A stretch of 64,000 nt of DNA from Cepaea nemoralis. Lineage: Eukaryota > Mollusca > Gastropoda > Stylommatophora > Helicidae. Below are positions 10,960-21,318 of this stretch, in pieces. The stretch covers positions 79,501-143,500 of the forward strand of contig JACEFZ010028127.1 of the NCBI GenBank assembly GCA_014155875.1, given 5' to 3'. The notes below the pieces were generated by a model that saw nothing but the letters and a program-made list of their open reading frames with translations, was not told the origin of the DNA and ran no database searches. The position numbers were made by a program, and so were the translations under genes. Position 1 is the stretch's first letter; each line of letters opens with the position of its first letter.

Positions 10960-11320
10960 AGAGAGCATCTGTTGGATGCCAGGACATGCTGGTGTGGTGG
11001 GAAACGAACTAGCAGACAGATTGACTGGATCTGCACCCCTTGGTGGGGTACTAGTGCATGACAAGACAGATGAGATCGGGCGCCTTTGGAATCGTGTGTA
11101 TAGAGCAGAAGAACGGGTAGATAATCACGGCTTGGAGTGAATGGTGCTGCAGGGAGAGACCAAAGGATCTAACCGACACTCAGGACTCCGAGGAAGGCCA
11201 GACGGACACATAATCAGACTGCTACTGATATCATTGGTATTGTGACTCTGGTTGTTGCAGATGAGGACGGAGCGGGTATAGGAATGTTCCGAATGCCGTG
11301 ATATCGGTTCTTGACTCAAC
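10960..11320 (+). pseudogene. LINE-RNH fragment with RNase H motif
   Basis: Conceptual product: WMPGHAGVVGNELADRLTG (last catalytic block of RNase H, H...GNExAD), LGGVLVHDKTDE, then the same C-terminus as at 10346-10639 with stops. It ends near ATCGGTTCTTGACTCAAC. Confidence 0.8.
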
Positions 11321-11334
11321 ACAAGACCTGAACA

Positions 11335-11640
11335 ATAACCGGACAAGCCCAGAAACATCTGTCAGCTGCAGCAATGTGTTTTGTCAATAAAATGCAAAGA
11401 ATTCCGAGGATGGAAAGGAAAACCAATAAGACAGTCCTTCAAAAAGCAAATGAGAACCGGAAAACGAATACAGAAATTAGATGCCAGCCAAGTGCGTTTT
11501 TAGCATGGTAATTGGAAATGCAAACTTGAAAAAAAAAATGGTGGCAAATGTGAATGTAATAGAGATAAAGACATAGATGGTTTGGCCACATTGCTTAACT
11601 GGGACAAGAAGACAGATCTAACCCGAAATGATGATGATGG
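11335..11640 (+). pseudogene. RTE-A C-terminal relic
   Basis: It reads AQKHLSAAAMCF, then KMQRIPRMERKTNKTVLQK, and further on a WFGHIA-like stretch near 11580. This aligns with residues 820-880 of the RTE-A product. A (GAT)n tail lies near 11625-11640. Confidence 0.7.
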
Positions 11641-11944
11641 TATGGACATGCTAGACAGACATTAGACTGTTTAAACGCAGTACAGGACAATAGAATCAGA
11701 GCATAGCGGGACGCAAAGGTGTTTCCAAGGCACCAGGGCCAGGTTTTATATTGGCCAAGACCTACTAACACGTCCTAGTCGTTCGTCCCGGGCAGCAGGT
11801 CCTTTCGGGGTCATGGAGAGTATCTGCCTGCACGGCGAGGAACCACCAGTCTGCACACCACAATAAGCCAGAGGTGGGACAACGGATACTCACGCAAACC
11901 TCAGTCCGGTATGACATCACACTGATGGTGGACAACAGGATGTC
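11641..11944. other. unassigned sequence interrupted by SINE-A
   Basis: GC-richer sequence that continues after the SINE at 12158-12440. The composition suggests an older repeat, but I find no domain. A 145-codon frame from 12164 crosses into SINE-F and is not credible. Confidence 0.35.
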
Positions 11945-12157
11945 GGGAGTCTCCGTGGCGAAGTAGTCAAGCCGTTTGTCTCGGGCTCTGAAGGTTGCGT
12001 CCTTCGGTTCACGAGTGAAATTTTTCAGAGTCGTCGCTAGAGCTACGGAGTTCGTGCTTTGTGCAACGCTTCTGCGCTGCGGAAAGAGACCGCGCCATAT
12101 GAAATAAAACCCCGGTGCAATGAAGTCGACCTTGTCAACTTTTAAGCGATTTTTTTT
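11945..12157 (+). mobile_element. SINE-A with 11-bp TSD
   Basis: Flanked by AACAGGATGTC at 11934-11944 and 12158-12168. The head begins GGGAGTCTCCGTGGCG with A box TAGTCAAGCCG. The B box region is partly deleted, the core GCTACGGAGTTCGTGC is intact, and the 3' end is AAGCGATTTTTTTT. This copy sets the element boundaries. Confidence 0.93.
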
Positions 12158-12444
12158 AACAGGATGTCTTCATCCGACATACAGGACTTCACGCTGGAGT
12201 TCACAGCCAGTGAACGCAAACAAGCAGAGCATAGCTTAACGATGTCCTGCCACTTTGTTGCCTGTTTCAACTCGTCTGGTAGGTTACGCTGTTACTGTCG
12301 GTTACTTCCCCTATGGCAACATGCGAGTGGCATCCCCTGTCCTCATCCTCAATGTCCCTGTGGAGCCCCTGTAGCCAGAATACTAGCTCCTCCACGCTCT
12401 CCTCACGACCCTCCAGCATTTGGCATGCTCTGGACAACAAAAAG

Positions 12445-12605
12445 TGGGTGCGCTAGCGACGCTGATAGAGAACTGCGCTGGCAATGTCTTGAGTACGGTG
12501 GGACGCGGATTAGACGCCTGGACTCGTCACTTGCCAAAGTAAGGGAAAGACTGGCCACGTATTTATCCATGCTCTTAGGCCTACAAAATATGATGTCTTA
12601 GCACA
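12445..12605 (+). mobile_element. SINE-F-like repeat
   Basis: Shares with 35230-35420 a tRNA-like start and the block AAGGGAAAGACTGGC followed by CAGGCCTA(G/C)(G/A)AAATATGATG. There are only two copies, and no TSD is clear. Confidence 0.55.
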
Positions 12606-12835
12606 GCAACGACTCCGTGACGAAGGTGTTAAATACGCAGTTTATAATCCCGCATACCCGTGTTCGAAACACAGTTGTGTTGGTTTTTTTTTTTAATGAA
12701 ATTATATGGGTGGCGGTCGTTCAGAAAGCTATGACAAACTACTGAACGTAAACTTGCCCAGGAATCACGAACAGTCAAAAAATGCTGGGGTTGACTGCTA
12801 CGTCCTGTAAAGGATATGCAACAACTTTTTTGTTT
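12606..12835 (+). mobile_element. SINE-C copy
   Basis: Head CTCCGTGACGAAGGTGTT, B-box-like GTGTTCGAAACAC, body GGTCGTTCAGAAAGC, and tail GACTGCTACGTCCTG then AAGGATATGCAAC, followed by T/A-rich bases. Confidence 0.87.
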
Positions 12836-14054
12836 TGTTTTGTTAATCACAGCACAGACTTGGTGGAGAACGGAACAAATTAACACCAGTCAGGCCGTTA
12901 TGTTACACAGCATAGTATAAATGACGCTATGATACTCCAGGCAATTTCCCCCTATTCTGCCTTATATTGAGCTAAATGTATTTCTACTGTTTCCTGTCAG
13001 AGTTCTTGTTGCACATTCTTCTTTAATATTTTATTTTTAAAACTACAATAACAACATCATTGTCTGTTTATGGCACACTTTCCCGAAGTTATGAAACTTT
13101 GTAACCCTAAATATTTAACTGAGTTAATTATGAACGTTTACCTGCTTCGGACTCAGCATAAACTAACGTATCCGTGCGTAAATGTAAACAATTTAACGGA
13201 AACACCACACACCCTTACAAATAGATAAATAAATACACGAGAATGAGCGGGTTCTAATGCAAAATATTATTTATCAATATAAAATAATGCTGTTGGTTAG
13301 ACCGGCTGTCAGTAAACACACACGTGAAATGTGGTAACGTTTACAATAATCGGAATATTCAAATTGTTTACATCGAACCAGGGAGGAGTGCCCATATGTG
13401 CACACTTAATAAATCAGCAATGAATCATATATTTTGTATAATCGCGGAAAGCTGACAGGAGTGTGAAAACCCATTTCATGACTTGTGTGTTCACGTGTAA
13501 GTGGATCAGCAAAGCTATGTGAAAACTATGGTGCTTCTCTAGCGTCAATTTCCAACTTTTGGTTTTACATTGTTGTTGCTTTATATTATTGTCATCATCA
13601 TTAAGTGTATTGCCGATCATGCTTCTCTACAAATTGAGATCTCTGACGGCATAGATCAATTCATGTGTTGGCTTTCTTCCGTGCCATGACACAAGACTGT
13701 CAAAAATCGTCTCCCGCTGTCTTTCTCTGTCTCTTTTTCCACAAATCATTCCGGTTGTCACAACATGTTCCTGTTATTGTTTTCCCATAACGTGATAATG
13801 ATTTACAATTATCTGATAGTATTGAAACAAACACCAACTTGTATTAACTTGTTAGTTACTCTCACAACTATTGAAATTATCGACTCTGTATTTTGTTCCT
13901 CCTTCTCCCCGGTTCTCCCTTTTAGTTGAGGGCATTCATCACGCTCTACCTGCAGGAATGTCTCTAGGATATATTTCTTGTTGCTGCACTCGCTCGTTTT
14001 GAACTCAAGCATAGTAGTTCATAATCTACGTCTTGTAATACTGTACTAACTTTT
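12836..14054. other. no gene or repeat recognised
   Basis: About 1.2 kb of AT-rich, apparently unique sequence. No frame exceeds 70 codons. Confidence 0.5.
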
Positions 14055-14275
14055 GCGTGTGGATTAGCTTTCCCTATGACCAGTGTCCCTCGCACTCAGG
14101 CGAATCCTCTTCAGAGGTACTTGTAATTTACGTCCCCAAGTCAAGTCGAGAAGTCCAGATTTTAGTCCAACTGACCGGGGTAGGGGTTGAACCCTTTAAC
14201 TCAGCATCAGCACACTGGATGTTTAAGAACAAGCACTCTTATCCATTCCGGCACGTTGACCCCTTGTCTCTAGGA
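14055..14275 (-). mobile_element. SINE-G copy
   Basis: Same family as 22335-22662 and 52340-52560. The minus strand carries a tRNA-like head with B box GGGTTCAACCC (near 14183), then ACTAAAATCTGGAC, TACAAGTACCTCTGAAGAGG and the TTCCCTAT end. Confidence 0.8.
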
Positions 14276-14484
14276 TATTAGGACAATCATAATTTCCTTC
14301 TCGTCTCCACAACCTTCAGCCACGTCTGGTAAGTAAGCCACTTTTAACTGGTCATCCCACAACCGCAAGCGTCTGAGTGGCGGGATTTGAGATGTTATAC
14401 GTAGCTCAATAAACAGCATTGGCCGATGCCTATATGGAAGAAAAGTACTGGTGGGCGGGGTGGGGGGGGGTGTTATTACTTTTG

Positions 14485-14790
14485 TAATTGGCTGGATTTG
14501 CACCACTAGATGCAGTACTGGTGCACGATAAGATGCGGCCAGGGTCATCAGGGAACATGTAAATAGTGTGGAATAACAGATAAATCATCATGGCCTGGGC
14601 AAAATGATTGGGGCAGTTAGTGACCTGAGGAACTGGCCTAATTCTCGGCACTCCCAGGACAGGCTTCACATGCACATGAACAGACTGCAATTGGCACTAT
14701 TAGTATTGGGACTTTTCGCTGGCTGGTGAAGATGGGGACTGGTGGCATATAGGAATCTTCCGAATGCTGTGATCTCGGTTCTCGACTCAA
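14485..14790 (+). pseudogene. LINE-RNH C-terminal relic
   Basis: GCTGGATTTGCACCACTAGA, GTGCACGATAAGATG and the closing AATGCTGTGATCTCGGTTCT match the C-terminal part of the LINE-RNH fragments at 10346-11315. The frame is shifted in several places. Confidence 0.7.
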
Positions 14791-15044
14791 CTCAGGTCAA
14801 TTCAGGGCCGTGCGGTATATTTTCTCAGTATGAAGCAAACCTTCGAAATGCCGCTCCTTAAATGTCACCGGAAAGCCACCCCTTAAACAATGCATCTGCA
14901 CCAGAAACCGAAATCACTGGGTACCGTAAGCGCTTAGGCAGAGGCATGCGATAAATCATAAATCGTATACATCAATATAAGAATAACGCAGACTAAAATA
15001 GAATATTATATATATATAATAATATATAATATATATATTTATAG

Positions 15045-15285
15045 GCCCTTCTCCCTGGCGAAGGCGTTAACGACTTTTTCCGTAATCCCGTATATCCACG
15101 CGAGGAACACAGATGCGCGAGATTCGGCATCGAATCACGTCGCGGTGGTTACTTATAGGGTATGTGAGCCGGTCGCTCTGAAAGCAATGACAAACTACTG
15201 AGCGTAATCTTGCCAAAAACAGTAATAACAGCTGGAAAATGCTGGTGTTGACTGTAACGTCCTGTAAGGGTTATGCAACTTTAAA
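15045..15285 (+). mobile_element. SINE-C copy
   Basis: Head CCTGGCGAAGGCGTTAACGA, body GTCGCTCTGAAAGCAATGAC, tail GACTGTAACGTCCTGTAAGG then ATGCAACTTT(A)n. Confidence 0.87.
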
Positions 15286-15304
15286 AAAAAAAATATAGAA
15301 TAGC

Positions 15305-15555
15305 GTTCGTGGCGATGTGGTCAAGCCGTTTGCCTCGCGCTCGGATGGTTGTGGGTCCGATTCAAGGCTACGCCTTTTAGTTCACGAGTGTATTTTTCTC
15401 GGAGACTCCTGGGGGTCGTCGCCGGAGCTATGGAGTTCATACTTTGTGCGATTATTTCAGCAGGCCGCCTTGCTGGAAGAGGCCTACCCATACGGGATAA
15501 AACTCAGTGCAATGAAGTCAATCCTCTCGACTTTTAAGACTGTTTCTTTTAAGCG
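15305..15555 (+). mobile_element. SINE-A copy
   Basis: A box TGGTCAAGCCG, B box GGGTCCGATTC, core GCCGGAGCTATGGAGTTC, and 3' end ATGAAGTCAATCCTCTCGAC. This copy shows the core most like that of SINE-D. Confidence 0.88.
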
Positions 15556-16129
15556 TTGAGTAAGGATGTTTAATTATTGCATTGTTCAAATTGTATTTTG
15601 ATTTCGCTGCTCATGACGCCCCCTTACGGTGCCGCCTGATGCCCTGGGTCAACTCAACTCGACTAATCTCAAATTTTTGTGATTAAAGGACCATTTGTAA
15701 AAGTAACAAAAGTGTGTTTCCGGGTTTCCATAGTCAGGTGCACTTACTCTTGCCAAACTTACCTGCACGGGTGGAGTAACTTAAAGACAGGTAACTGCCT
15801 TGACTGGGAAGTGCATGGCTGATCAGCAAGGCCTTGGAACGCAGCCTGTTTATCATAACGAAGGCCTTGTGCTTGAACTCCATCCCCGTCCCTTTCCAAA
15901 CGACGGGAGCATCAGGCAGATCCGCCAACACAAGTTACAGGGAACAACTGTCTGTATTCAATGTTTCACCTGTACTAAAGTACATAGAAAGGCAGTAACA
16001 AGATACTTTTACACTAGAATACACAGACTTAGATAAATCACATTAACTTTTAACTTTACATCGGATAACGCCCGATATAAATAAGAAATCAATTGGGGAA
16101 CCCTTTGAGGCCACTACGACAGTCCATAA
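15556..16129. other. unassigned; short open frames
   Basis: A minus-strand frame at 15734-15931 is open for 65 codons without a recognised motif. No splice signals or repeat family were identified. Confidence 0.35.
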
Positions 16130-16330
16130 ATAAACACACATAGTATTGTTTGGCACTCATAGAAGGAGAAGAAGGAAGCAGAGATTAGAGAACGCACTAG
16201 ACAACATAAAATTTGAAAGCTATAGTTACCGACCGGGATTCGAACCTGTCACCTCCAAATGACGACAGCTCCTCTCTGCAGGAACAAGTGTACTTAGACG
16301 CATTACCAACTATAGTCAGTTTACTTTTGT
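16130..16330 (-). mobile_element. SINE-H copy
   Basis: The minus strand has A-box-like GTTGGTAATGCG and B box AGGTTCGAATCCCGGTCGG, then AACTATAGCTTTCAAA and CTCTAATCTCTGCTTCC. This matches 49270-49485. Two copies are known here. Confidence 0.75.
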
Positions 16331-16985
16331 CTGTTCCAATATAAAATTCCATATCTCAGTAACGAACTGAGGGAAAATGATGAGATTTAGCATATAACCT
16401 TATCATTATGTCCACCCAACAAAAACATTTTGTTCTGGAGATTGTACAGCAGATTTCAAAGTTTGTTTATATACGGTATATAATTTACGGGTCAGAGATG
16501 AAGTGCTCATTATTAAATGTAATACGTCTTCACACGGAAACCCTAGTGTTGAATAGTTAATTTTCTCGTGGACATGTGATTGGTCTTATGACAAGATTCT
16601 CGCGTAGCGGAACGCGGCATTACTGTAAAACAAGTTTGTTAGCGAGAAATCACTAGTTTTTCACCAAAACATCAAAGAAATGTCGCCGCCTTCCATAATT
16701 TAATTTGCTTTTGGACCCATCAAAGACATATTCCTTGGGTGGGGGTAAATATAAGACGGCAGGAAAAATTTCATAACGATGCAACAGTTTTCAAAATAAT
16801 TGATAGTGAATGAAGTCATTCATTTCTGGACAGACTATAACTATAGACACTCCTTCCATGAGATCGAAACCGTACTATGTGTGTTTCTTTATTTACTGAT
16901 AAAAATAAGAATGCTACATACCCAAATTATAGTTTATAAGATATCACTCATTCAAGAATATTTGCAGAACGAAGACGTAAAATGC
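16331..16985. other. no gene seen
   Basis: AT-rich sequence without a recognised family. Confidence 0.5.
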
Positions 16986-16989
16986 AGAA

Positions 16990-17410
16990 TATACAGGGTC
17001 GATTTTTAATGACTGTGCAGTGTTTAAGCTTGTCTCCGTGGCCTAAGGCTTGCGAACGCGGTTCGTGAGCTGCTTACCAGACGTTCGAAACGCAGCTGCG
17101 ACCGATTTGTGCAGCAGACCGTGTCGCGTTGTATTACAACGTGTTGGTATGGGAGCCGGTTGTTCAGAAAGCAATGGCAAACTATTGAACGTAAAAACTT
17201 GCCTAGTACATCAACAGCAGCTGAAAAATGCTGGTGTTGACTGCAACGTCCTGTAAGGGATATGCAACATTTAAACAAGTGTTTGAAAATATTGCAGGTC
17301 CTAGTTTTGTATTAACCTATACTGTTGCATGAACTTTACAGAGGATGAATACAAAACTCGCACCGGCAATATTTTCAAACGCTGCACAGTCATTAAAAAT
17401 ACACCCTATA
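16990..17410. mobile_element. small foldback (MITE-like) element carrying SINE-C
   Basis: The left arm (16993-17025 plus 17285-17325) and right arm (17345-17408) are inverted copies sharing ATTTTTAATGACTGTGCAG, GTTTGAAAATATTGC and AGTTTTGTATT. Without the SINE the element is about 165 bp, with arms near 70 bp and a short loop. Ends read CAGGGT and ACCCTA, possibly in a TA target. No transposase is encoded. Confidence 0.75.
17026..17277 (+). mobile_element. SINE-C nested in foldback arm
   Basis: Flanked by AGTGTTT at 17019-17025 and 17278-17284. Head TCCGTGGCCTAAGGCTTGCG, B-box-like ACGTTCGAAACGC, body GTTGTTCAGAAAGCAATGGC, tail CAACGTCCTGTAAGGGATATG. The intact arm sequence resumes after the second TSD. 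Confidence 0.9.
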
Positions 17411-17490
17411 TAACTCAATGTTTGGCGTTAATTAACTGTAGGTACACGACTCCCACCGGCACCGTAGCGAAGGTATTATAGACGCAATTC

Positions 17491-17628
17491 TTCTTCTGCG
17501 TTCACCCGGAGAGGTTTTTCGGACGTGAATGCGTTGTGCTTGTTTACAGCAGAGCTGAGTTCTTGCGCCGTTAGGCCGACACACCCGACTTCTGCAGGCA
17601 TTTGTTGACCTGGTTAACCTTTCCAGGG
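17491..17628 (-). mobile_element. retroposon-B, complete, perfect 10-bp TSD
   Basis: Flanked by GACGCAATTC at 17481-17490 and 17629-17638. The minus strand is 138 bp: it starts CCCTGGAAAGGTTAACC, contains CGGCCTAACGGCGCAAGAAC and CTGCTGTAAAC, and ends in a GAAGAA tail. The whole unit corresponds to the 3' terminal 142 bp of LINE-N (62491-62632). It codes for nothing. Confidence 0.9.
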
Positions 17629-17753
17629 GACGCAATTCGTAATCTCGCATATCACGTTCGAAACACAGCTGCTGGCGATTTGGCAGCAAACTGCCTTGTG
17701 TTGATTTTCATACATTGGTATGAATGCTGGTCGTTCAGAAAGCAATGGCAAAC

Positions 17754-17994
17754 TTTTTTTTCCATATCCTATTTACAGGACATCGCTAACAACACCAGCA
17801 TTTTACTGCTGTTGTTGATGTCTTGGCAAGTTTACGTTCAGTAGTTTGCCATTGATTTCTGAGTGACTGGCTCCCATACCAACATGTTAAGACCCAGCGC
17901 AACGCGGTTTGCTGCCAAATCGGTCGTAGCTGTGTTTCGAACGCAGGTAAGCGGGCTCACAATCGCGCCTGGAAGCTCTTAGCCACGGAGACTG
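17754..17994 (-). mobile_element. SINE-C nested in SINE-C, inverted
   Basis: Flanked by GCAATGGCAAAC (17742-17753) and GCAATGATAAAC (17995-18006), a TSD with two mismatches. The plus side shows the T-rich tail, TATCCTATTTACAGGAC, TAGTTTGCCATTG, and the head complement ending CTTAGCCACGGAG. Confidence 0.85.
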
Positions 17995-18317
17995 GCAATG
18001 ATAAACTAGTGAAAATAAAACTTGCCAAGAAATCACAAACAGCCAGTATTCTGAGGTTGACTGTAACGTCCTGTAAAGGATATGCAACAAACTAACCAGC
18101 CTATTCTCGGACATCCTTGGAAAGGTGGAGTACCCTACGAGCTCTCCCAGCTGGGTAACTTAAGCCATGCCAGCAAGTGCGGATTGAGTTTGAGTGCAGC
18201 CGACAGGTGTTGACGGTGGGCAACAACTATTTGTTATTTTTAGAGACAATGGCTACGGTCACTGACCGGTATGGTCCCTGGCAAGAGGGGAAACAAAGAC
18301 AGGCCGTCTTCCTTGTG

Positions 18318-18402
18318 AATTTTAATAAAGAAGATACAAACAATAGATTGTATGATTTATTGTTTGGGATATTTCGCTGCATCTCGTCAAGTACTTGCTG
18401 CA
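18318..18402 (+). repeat. inverted repeat, left arm around RTE-A
   Basis: Shares with the minus strand of 21461-21543 the blocks TTTTAATAA, GAAGA(T/C)ACAAACAA, AGATTGT, GATTTATTG and ATATTTCGC(T/C). The product of 18177-18419 is not recognised. A weaker third copy lies at 2740-2800. Confidence 0.75.
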
Positions 18403-18481
18403 GAAATCATACAACGTAAACTAAAGCAATTAGATAAATGCTTCAAGCTGAAATATAAAACACGTATATTCACACAGTAAT

Positions 18482-21307
18482 TTGAATTACGTTAGGACGT
18501 TAAACAACGACGGAACATTAGAGAACATAAAACAAGAAATTGAAAGGGAAAAAATTAATATCTTAGGTATGTGCGAAACGAGATGGACAGGAGCAGGCAT
18601 CAAGATAGAAGAAGATTTCAAGATTATTTATTCTGGAGGTGAAGTTCGTCATAGTGGAGTGGCAATTATTCTGGACAGGAAAACATCAAAATCTATTCAA
18701 GGATATTGGGCCGTGTCGGACAGAGTTCTACTAGTTAAATTAAGTGGCAGACCTTTTAGCATAAATATTATTCAAGTATATGCCCCAACAGGAGAATCCA
18801 GTGAAGATAGTGTAGAAGAATTTTATAATGACATAGAGTCTGCCTTAAAGAAATGTAAAAATTCAGAAATAACCATCATAATAGGGGACTTCAATGCAAA
18901 AGTAGGAAATCAAGGAGATAGATACACAGTAGGAAACTATGGTTTAGGAGAGAGAAATGAAAGAGGATACAGACTCGTAGAGTGGGCAAAAGAACAGGAA
19001 ATGATTGTAGGAAACACCTGGTTCAAACAACACCCTAGAAGATTATGGACATGGAGGAGTCCTGATAGCAGGATTAGAAACCAGATTGACTACATTCTCA
19101 TTAGCAGAAGATTTAGAAACGCATTAACAATAGCAAAAACAGTTCCCAGTGCTGATTGTTATAGTGACCACAGATTACTCACAGGAACATTGAGGATAAA
19201 GTTGAAGAAAGTCAAGTATATAACAGGAAACACTAAATATGATTTGTGTACATTGAGTAATGACAAGGAAATACAAAACAAATTCAACATAGAAGTACAG
19301 AACAGATTCGAAATTTTGTCTGATCTAGAGATCCTATTCCAGGATGTGGATGATCAATGGGAAACGTTGAAGAATTCAATCAATGTGGCTGCAGAAACAA
19401 CTATTCCAAAATTAAAGAAGGTGGGTCGTAAGAAATGGATGACTGAAGAAATTTTACACCTCATGGAAACAAGAAGACTCAACAAAAATAATTCTGTCAA
19501 ATATGAAGAAATTCACAGACAAGTCAGAACATTATGTAAGGAGGCAAAAGAAGCATGGCTTGAGGAAAAGTGCTTAGAAATTGAAAGCCAACACAACAGT
19601 CAAAATACCAAATTAGTGCACAAACGAATTCAGGAACTTACTAATAAAAGAACAAGTACATCAACAGGGTGTCTAAAAACTGAAGATGGCAAAATCATAA
19701 TAGAAAAAGACCAGATTCTACAGGTATGGACAGATTATGTGAAACACCTTTATGATGATAACAGAGACGAACAGTATGATATTAGATTTAATAATGAAGG
19801 ACCGCCAATTTTGGAGATGGAGGTTCGAAATGTTCTTAAGCATATGAAAGCTGGCAAGGCCCCCGGTGCAGATAACATCACAACAGAAATGATTAAAGCT
19901 TTAGAAGAATTTGGAATAGATCAAGTCACCAGACTGCTGAACACATTATATGATACTGGAGATATACCTCCTGAATTATGTAACTCTATATTTATTGCAA
20001 TCCCAAAGAAATCAGGAACCTTGGAATGTGATCAACATAGAACAATTAGTATAATGAGTCACATCACAAAGATTTTGCTAAGAATTATCATGCAAAGAAT
20101 GAGGAAGAAGATACAACCTGAAATAGGGGAAGAACAATGCGGGTTTGTAGAAGGAAAGGGTACAGTAAATGCTGTGTATATGCTGCGAACAGTTATTGAA
20201 CGTGCTATAGAAGTAAACAAGGATATACATCTTTGCTTTATTGACTATACAAAGGCTTTTGATAGCGTTAGACATGTCAGCATGGTGGATATGCTTGCAG
20301 ATCTACAAATTGATGGGAAAGACATTAGACTTATAAAAAACATATATTGGAAACAACAAGCTGCAATAAGGATTGATAATGAAGTGGGACAGTATCAGCC
20401 AATTAAGAGAGGTGTTAGGCAGGGATGTGTGATGTCTCCAGATCTTTTTTCCCTGTACAGTGAAAATATTTTCAGAAATGTAGAGGATATAAATGGAATC
20501 AGCATTGGAGGACGAAACATCAATAACATTAGATATGCAGATGATACAGTATTAATTGCAGACAATGCGCAGGACCTGCAACAATTAGTAGATGCGGTTG
20601 TTGTACACAGTGAGCAACTGGGGTTAGAATTAAATTGTAAAAAGACTCAGGTTATGGTCGTCAGTAGGAAGGAAGAAGTGCCACAATGTAATATACGAGT
20701 AAATGGAAATATTCTTCAACAAGTGAATCGGTACAATTATCTTGGAACAGTTATAACATCTGATGGGAGATGCCTTGAAGAGATTAGAACAAGAATCGCC
20801 ATGGCGAAAGTAGCCTTTAGCAAGATGAAAAACATTCTGACCAATAAAAAGATGTCAATTGAAACGAGAAAAAGAGTGTTGAGGGGATACATAGAGCCTG
20901 TTCTTTTGTATGGATGTGAAACTTGGACAATGTGCAGTCAAGCTGAAAAACATCTGATGGCTGCAGAAATGTGGTTTCTGAGGAAAATGCAAAGAATACC
21001 ATGGACAGACAGAAAAACCAATGACCAAGTACTACAGGAGACAAATGAACATCGTAGACTGATTAGAGAAATTAGACGTAGACAGTCAAAATTTTTTGGA
21101 CATGTTATGAGAAGAAATGGGTTGGAGAACTTAGTGACAACTGGCAAGATCGAGGAGAACAGACCAAGAGGAAGACCGAGAGGAAAATACCTGGATGGCT
21201 TGGTCACATGGCATGGACGAGACAGGAACACTGAGCTGATCCACGACACTGGTGATCGAGTGAAATGGCGAGTCATGACCGCCCACGCTTTCCGGCATGG
21301 CACATGA
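18482..21307 (+). CDS. RTE-A endonuclease/reverse transcriptase, open but 5'-truncated
   Basis: This frame encodes a target-primed retrotransposition protein. The APE-like endonuclease has LGMCETRWTGAG (near residue 28), IIIGDFNAK (near 132) and YSDHRLL (near 227). The reverse transcriptase has PGADNITTEM, IDYTKAFDSV (near 585), RQGCVMSPDLF and the YADDTVL catalytic box (near 684). The basic C-terminus has [18 protein letters not shown] and RPRGRPRGKYLDG. The nominal start is a TTG lying in host DNA: the TSD ends at 18488, so the element-derived frame begins at VRTLNN, where relatives read WNVRTL. It is close to RTE size (about 1000 residues) and has no internal stop, so insertion is recent. 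Without its start, 5' UTR and first endonuclease motif it is probably inactive. RTE clade assignment is by motif recall. Confidence 0.93.
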   Translation: MNYVRTLNNDGTLENIKQEIEREKINILGMCETRWTGAGIKIEEDFKIIYSGGEVRHSGVAIILDRKTSKSIQGYWAVSDRVLLVKLSGRPFSINIIQVYAPTGESSEDSVEEFYNDIESALKKCKNSEITIIIGDFNAKVGNQGDRYTVGNYGLGERNERGYRLVEWAKEQEMIVGNTWFKQHPRRLWTWRSPDSRIRNQIDYILISRRFRNALTIAKTVPSADCYSDHRLLTGTLRIKLKKVKYITGNTKYDLCTLSNDKEIQNKFNIEVQNRFEILSDLEILFQDVDDQWETLKNSINVAAETTIPKLKKVGRKKWMTEEILHLMETRRLNKNNSVKYEEIHRQVRTLCKEAKEAWLEEKCLEIESQHNSQNTKLVHKRIQELTNKRTSTSTGCLKTEDGKIIIEKDQILQVWTDYVKHLYDDNRDEQYDIRFNNEGPPILEMEVRNVLKHMKAGKAPGADNITTEMIKALEEFGIDQVTRLLNTLYDTGDIPPELCNSIFIAIPKKSGTLECDQHRTISIMSHITKILLRIIMQRMRKKIQPEIGEEQCGFVEGKGTVNAVYMLRTVIERAIEVNKDIHLCFIDYTKAFDSVRHVSMVDMLADLQIDGKDIRLIKNIYWKQQAAIRIDNEVGQYQPIKRGVRQGCVMSPDLFSLYSENIFRNVEDINGISIGGRNINNIRYADDTVLIADNAQDLQQLVDAVVVHSEQLGLELNCKKTQVMVVSRKEEVPQCNIRVNGNILQQVNRYNYLGTVITSDGRCLEEIRTRIAMAKVAFSKMKNILTNKKMSIETRKRVLRGYIEPVLLYGCETWTMCSQAEKHLMAAEMWFLRKMQRIPWTDRKTNDQVLQETNEHRRLIREIRRRQSKFFGHVMRRNGLENLVTTGKIEENRPRGRPRGKYLDGLVTWHGRDRNTELIHDTGDRVKWRVMTAHAFRHGT

Positions 21308-21318
21308 TTGATTGATTG
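18489..21318 (+). mobile_element. RTE-A insertion, perfect 10-bp TSD
   Basis: AATTTGAATT occurs at 18479-18488 and 21319-21328. Between them lie the coding region and a 3' tail of (ATTG)n directly after the stop, with essentially no 3' UTR, which is typical of RTE elements. The insertion sits in the loop of an inverted repeat. Confidence 0.93.

Larger units (their letters stand above)
17455..18095 (+). mobile_element. SINE-C host copy with two nested insertions
   Basis: Pieces 17455-17490, 17629-17753 and 17995-18095 rebuild one plus-strand SINE-C: head, B-box region with CACGTTCGAAACAC, body GGTCGTTCAGAAAGC, and tail GACTGTAACGTCCTG then GGATATGCAAC. The interruptions are retroposon-B and a minus-strand SINE-C, each with its own TSD. 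Confidence 0.85.

Noticed and set aside
12164..12601. 145-codon plus-strand frame
   Set aside because: Starts at the TSD of a SINE and runs through unassigned repeat into SINE-F; no motif.
18482..21307. Host gene related to craniofacial development protein 2
   Set aside because: The similarity would be to the RTE endonuclease domain. TSD, reverse transcriptase and tail show a retrotransposon.
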